The notes under the pieces were generated by a model that was not told where the DNA came from, did not search any database, and saw only the letters and a list, made by a program, of their open reading frames with translations. A stretch of DNA of 8,291 bases. Origin: Clostridia bacterium. Its GTDB lineage: Bacteria > Bacillota_A > Clostridia > Christensenellales > Aristaeellaceae. A program made the translations under genes and the position numbers. Positions 5,532 through 8,291 of this stretch are shown one piece after another; the first letter of the stretch is position 1; each line of letters starts with the position of its first letter. Where the stretch lies: positions 1 through 8,291 of the forward strand of contig CAAEDZ010000335.1 in the NCBI GenBank assembly GCA_900754775.1. Direction: 5' to 3'.

Positions 5532-6377
5532 ATGCAAAGGACGCTTCGGAAGTTTTTCCCGCTGTTTGTCCTGCCCACCCTCATCGCGTTCGTCATCGTC
5601 TTTCTCATCCCGTTTCTGATGGGCATCTACCTGTCGTTCACGGAGTTTACGACGGTGACCGACTCCCAGTGGGTGGGGCTGAAAAACTACATCACCGCCT
5701 TCACCGCCAACAAGGAGTTTGTCAACGCGCTGTGGTTCACGGTGAAATTCGCGGTGGTCAGCGTGATCTCCATCAACGTGATCGGCTTTGCCATGGCCTC
5801 GCTGCTCACGCGCGGCATCCGCGGCACCAATCTGTTCCGCACGGTGCTGTTCATGCCCAACCTCATCGGCGGCATCGTGCTGGGCTGGATCTGGCAGATG
5901 ATCTTCAACGGCATCCTCTACCATTATGAGATGACGCTCACCTTCAACGCCAGCTTTGGCTTCTGGGGGCTGGTCATCCTCATGAACTGGCAGATGATCG
6001 GCTACATGATGATCATCTACATCGCGGGCATACAGTCCATCCCCACGGAGCTGTACGACGCGGCGGCGGTGGACGGCGCGAACGGCTGGCAGCGGCTGAC
6101 CAACGTGACGCTGCCGATGTGCATGCCCTCCATCACCATCTGCACATTCCTGACGCTGACCAATTCCTTCAAGCTCTTTGACCAGAACCTGGCGCTCACC
6201 GCCGGCGCGCCGTCGAAAAAGACGACCATGCTGGCGCTGGACATCTTCAACACCTTCTACGGGCGCGTCGGGTTTGAGGGCGTCGGTCAGGCCAAGGCGG
6301 TCGTGTTCTTTATCCTTGTGGCCGGCATCGCCTTTGTGCAATTGTGGCTGACGCGCAGGAAGGAGGTCAACCAATGA
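5532..6377 (+). CDS. Carbohydrate ABC transporter permease, MalF/MsmF type
   Basis: A 281-residue inner-membrane permease with six likely membrane segments, at about 12-35, 69-92, 104-126, 146-168, 199-218 and 255-275. The EAA loop that docks to the ATPase is clear at 173-195: ELYDAAAVDGANGWQRLTNVTLP. VGLKNY (48-53) and the MPNLIGGIVLGWIWQMIFN stretch (108-126) are typical of the MsmF/UgpA branch, which forms a heterodimer with a MalG-type partner. The frame is open further upstream, but ATG at 5532 is preferred because AGGGGG (5521-5526) lies 5 bases before it and the protein then starts with a normal short cytoplasmic tail. The stop overlaps the start of the next permease as ATGA, which implies translational coupling. 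A 193-base hairpin-rich gap separates it from the binding-protein gene. Confidence 0.93.
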   Translation: MQRTLRKFFPLFVLPTLIAFVIVFLIPFLMGIYLSFTEFTTVTDSQWVGLKNYITAFTANKEFVNALWFTVKFAVVSVISINVIGFAMASLLTRGIRGTNLFRTVLFMPNLIGGIVLGWIWQMIFNGILYHYEMTLTFNASFGFWGLVILMNWQMIGYMMIIYIAGIQSIPTELYDAAAVDGANGWQRLTNVTLPMCMPSITICTFLTLTNSFKLFDQNLALTAGAPSKKTTMLALDIFNTFYGRVGFEGVGQAKAVVFFILVAGIAFVQLWLTRRKEVNQ

Positions 6378-7231
6378 GCGCTCCCTCCATCGCCAAGCGG
6401 CGCAGCCGCAATTCGTGGCTTTTGACCATCCTCATGGCGGTCATTTGTCTGGCCTTCCTCGCGCCGATCCTCATCGTTTTGATGAACTCGTTCAAGGGCA
6501 AGCTGTTTATCAGCACCGCCCCGTTCGACTTCCCCAGCAGCGAGGCGGGCACGTTCGTGGGCCTTGCCAACTACACCGAGGGCGTCCGCCTGACGGGATT
6601 TTTCCAGGCCTTCGGCTATTCGCTGTTCATCACCGTGTTCTCCGTGTTCTTCATCGTGCTTCTGACAGCGATGACGGGCTGGTTCCTCGCCCGCGTGGAG
6701 AACAAGGTGACGCGCGCCATCTACCTTTTACTGGTCTTTTCCATGGTGGTGCCGTTCCAGATGGTGATGTTCACCATGTCGAAGCTGGCCAACATACTGC
6801 ATCTGGACAACCCCGTGGGCATCATCTTCGTCTACGTCGGCTTCGGGGCAGGGCTTTCCACCTTCATGTTCACCGGCTTTGCCCGCTACGTGCCGCGCGA
6901 GATCGAGGAGGCCGCCTGCATCGACGGCTGCGGCCCGGTGCGCACGTTCTTTTCCGTGGTCTTCCCCGTACTCAAGCCCACGGCCATCACCGTGGCGATT
7001 TTGAACGCCATGTGGATCTGGAACGACTATCTGCTCCCCTACCTGCTGCTCGGCTCCACCTACAAGACCATTCCCATCGCCGTGCAGTACTTGAAGGGCG
7101 GCTATGGCTCGGTGGACATGGGCGCGATGATGGCCGTTCTGGTGCTTTCCATCGTTCCCATCGTCATCTTCTACCTCGCCTGCCAGAAGTACATCATCCG
7201 GGGCGTCATCGCCGGCGCGGTGAAGGGGTAG
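6374..7231 (+). CDS. Carbohydrate ABC transporter permease, MalG/MsmG type
   Basis: A 285-residue partner permease with about six membrane segments, near 15-38, 82-105, 115-137, 147-170, 203-225 and 250-270. The EAA loop lies at 176-201: EIEEAACIDGCGPVRTFFSVVFPVLK. WNDYLLP (216-222) and a C-terminal QKYIIRGVIAGAVKG tail are characteristic of the MsmG/AraQ branch, whose C-terminus contacts the ATPase in related importers. AGGAGG (6361-6366) lies 7 bases before the ATG, inside the end of the upstream permease, and the start and stop codons overlap by four bases. No ATP-binding gene follows; a strong terminator begins 13 bases after the stop. The importer therefore likely uses an ATPase encoded elsewhere, as MsmX does for several sugar importers in B. 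subtilis. Confidence 0.94.
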   Translation: MSAPSIAKRRSRNSWLLTILMAVICLAFLAPILIVLMNSFKGKLFISTAPFDFPSSEAGTFVGLANYTEGVRLTGFFQAFGYSLFITVFSVFFIVLLTAMTGWFLARVENKVTRAIYLLLVFSMVVPFQMVMFTMSKLANILHLDNPVGIIFVYVGFGAGLSTFMFTGFARYVPREIEEAACIDGCGPVRTFFSVVFPVLKPTAITVAILNAMWIWNDYLLPYLLLGSTYKTIPIAVQYLKGGYGSVDMGAMMAVLVLSIVPIVIFYLACQKYIIRGVIAGAVKG

Positions 7232-7244
7232 GTTTGGACAAAGG

Positions 7245-7284
7245 CATCCCCGCCACAGCTTCCGTGGCGGGGATGGTTGTTTTT
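7245..7284 (+). terminator. Rho-independent terminator of the ABC transporter operon
   Basis: A 12-pair perfect stem, CATCCCCGCCAC (7245-7256) with GTGGCGGGGATG (7264-7275), has a 7-base loop and is followed by GTTGTTTTT. It begins 13 bases after the permease stop. Read on the minus strand the same stem follows the S41 peptidase stop and is trailed by CCTTTGT, so it may also terminate that gene, less efficiently. Confidence 0.93.
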
Positions 7285-7289
7285 GGGTT

Positions 7290-8291
7290 TTACGCTTCCA
7301 GCACGGCTTGCAGCGCCGCGTCTGTGCCGGAAATATAGTCGGTCAGCGTGCGCTCCACTTCGATGTCCGGCGTCAGGGAGCCTTCGGGGGCGCCGGGGAG
7401 CATTTCGAAGTGCTTTGTGGAGTAGTAGACCGTCAGCGGCAGGTGTTCCAGCGTGAACGACTGTATCTCCCCATAGTGGTTGGCGCTGCCGCCGGTCGGC
7501 GTGCCGACGAGGGTGGCCCCGGCGCGCGTTTTGAGTTGCGCGGCGTTCATCACCGCTGAGGAGAAGGTGTTTTCGCCGATGAGCGCGTAGATGGCGAGGC
7601 CGGTCTTGTCCCGCAGGTCGGCGAGGCGGTCGATGAGCGGCTCCAGGATGGCGGAATTGCCGCCGCCGTTGTAGCGCAGGTCTACGCATGCCTTGGCGTA
7701 GTTTCCCGCGTCCAGTTCCGCCGCCACGTCCTCCACGAAGTCCGCCATCGGGTATTCCGGGTCTTCGGCGCAGGAATAGTAGCCGATCCAGAGCGTGTCG
7801 CCGTAATTCCTGTATTCGTAGAGGCCGGCAGGCTGTTCGGCGGCGGGGATGGCTTCGCGCTCGAGGAAGGAAAACTGCGCCGTGTACATCTCCTCCCCCA
7901 CCAGCGCTTCGACGGTGGCGGTGTACTGCGCGCCCTGCGCGTCCGTGAAGGTCACCTCCGCCTGTGATGCGTCATTGAGGATGCCCACGTAGCGCAGTCC
8001 CTCGGCGTCGGCGATGTTGGCGGCGAGCTGCGTTTGCAGGCGCGCTTCGTTGTCGTAGCTGATGAGCGGGGTGAGGCGGGCAAAGACTTCGGACATGGGC
8101 ACGCCCGCGATGGCGGTGATCTCCATGCCGAGGTAGTCCGCGTAAGGTTCGGTGGTGGCGAGGAGGTAGACCCTGCCGGAAAAGAGGCCGGTCTGCAAGG
8201 GCAGCGCGCGGAGCATTCCCTGCGCGTTGCCGCCAGTGAACCACGCCTGCGTGTGCGCGTCGCCCAGCGAGGCGACGAGTTCGATGAGCGC
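7290..8291 (-). CDS. S41-family serine peptidase, N-terminus cut off by window edge
   Basis: The last 333 residues of an S41 (tail-specific/tricorn-like) peptidase; the frame stays open to the window edge, so the Met at 8216 is internal. Numbering from the edge: LVASLGDAHT (5-14) is the conserved S41 helix with His13; residues about 50-78 (GMEITAIAGVPMSEVFARL) resemble a PDZ-like module; VDLRYNGGGNS (203-213) and ENTFSSAVMNA (240-250) carry the core-domain motifs, with Ser244 or Ser245 as the likely nucleophile; VGTPTGGSANHYGE (262-275) follows. The Ctp/Tsp form has a catalytic Lys in this last motif (GKGTVQ in E. coli Tsp); here it is absent, so a Ser-His type mechanism using His13 is inferred. 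Any signal peptide would lie outside the window. The substrate is unknown. The gene converges on the ABC transporter operon and shares its terminator. Confidence 0.9.
   Translation of the reverse strand, partial: ALIELVASLGDAHTQAWFTGGNAQGMLRALPLQTGLFSGRVYLLATTEPYADYLGMEITAIAGVPMSEVFARLTPLISYDNEARLQTQLAANIADAEGLRYVGILNDASQAEVTFTDAQGAQYTATVEALVGEEMYTAQFSFLEREAIPAAEQPAGLYEYRNYGDTLWIGYYSCAEDPEYPMADFVEDVAAELDAGNYAKACVDLRYNGGGNSAILEPLIDRLADLRDKTGLAIYALIGENTFSSAVMNAAQLKTRAGATLVGTPTGGSANHYGEIQSFTLEHLPLTVYYSTKHFEMLPGAPEGSLTPDIEVERTLTDYISGTDAALQAVLEA

Noticed and set aside
5223..6374. Minus-strand open frame of 383 codons
   Set aside because: It covers the antisense of the binding-protein end, the intergenic hairpins and the first permease. 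Its low-complexity Asp/His/Arg composition is typical of a GC-rich shadow frame.
6415..7338. Plus-strand open frame of 307 codons overlapping the second permease
   Set aside because: It is the +1 shadow of the MsmG-type permease, rich in His/Arg/Gly, runs through the terminator hairpin and lacks a ribosome binding site.

Overview
The window looks like chromosomal DNA from a GC-rich member of the Firmicutes (Bacillota), probably an anaerobic, gut-type clostridium. The evidence is strong AGGAGG-type ribosome binding sites, sigma-A promoters of the TTGACA/TATAAT kind, an RqcH homologue, and the gene order gerM, rph, rdgB, ysnB that I know from Bacillus subtilis. I see no mobile element, CRISPR array, tRNA or rRNA. 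Most long open frames that overlap the real genes are shadows caused by high GC.

Layout. Positions 1-740 (minus strand) hold the N-terminal 246 residues of RqcH, a ribosome quality-control factor. Positions 741-882 are a compact divergent promoter region in which one TTGCGCAA palindrome appears to supply the -35 element in both directions. Positions 883-3835 (plus) are a tight operon: a GerM-like protein with two GerMN domains, a single-chain fusion of RNase PH with the RdgB/HAM1 nucleotide pyrophosphatase, and an MJ0936/YfcE-type metallophosphodiesterase.

Positions 3836-4003 hold a perfect consensus promoter, helically phased ACATTT repeats and two abutting leader hairpins. They drive a carbohydrate-type ABC importer: a solute-binding protein (4004-5338), a 193-base gap packed with hairpins, and two permeases (5532-6377 and 6374-7231). 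No ATPase gene is present, so the importer probably borrows a shared MsmX/MsmK-type ATPase. A strong hairpin terminator (7245-7284) ends this operon. A convergent, N-terminally incomplete S41-family peptidase gene occupies 7290-8291 on the minus strand.

How it fits together. The left part is housekeeping: stalled-ribosome rescue, tRNA 3'-end trimming, removal of non-canonical purine nucleotides, and an envelope or sporulation lipoprotein. The right part is a sugar-uptake operon. I do not see a clearly new multi-gene system. The most distinctive items are the RNase PH-RdgB fusion, the shared -35 divergent promoters, the phased repeats upstream of the transporter promoter, the hairpin array between the binding protein and permease genes, and the non-Ctp active-site layout of the S41 peptidase.
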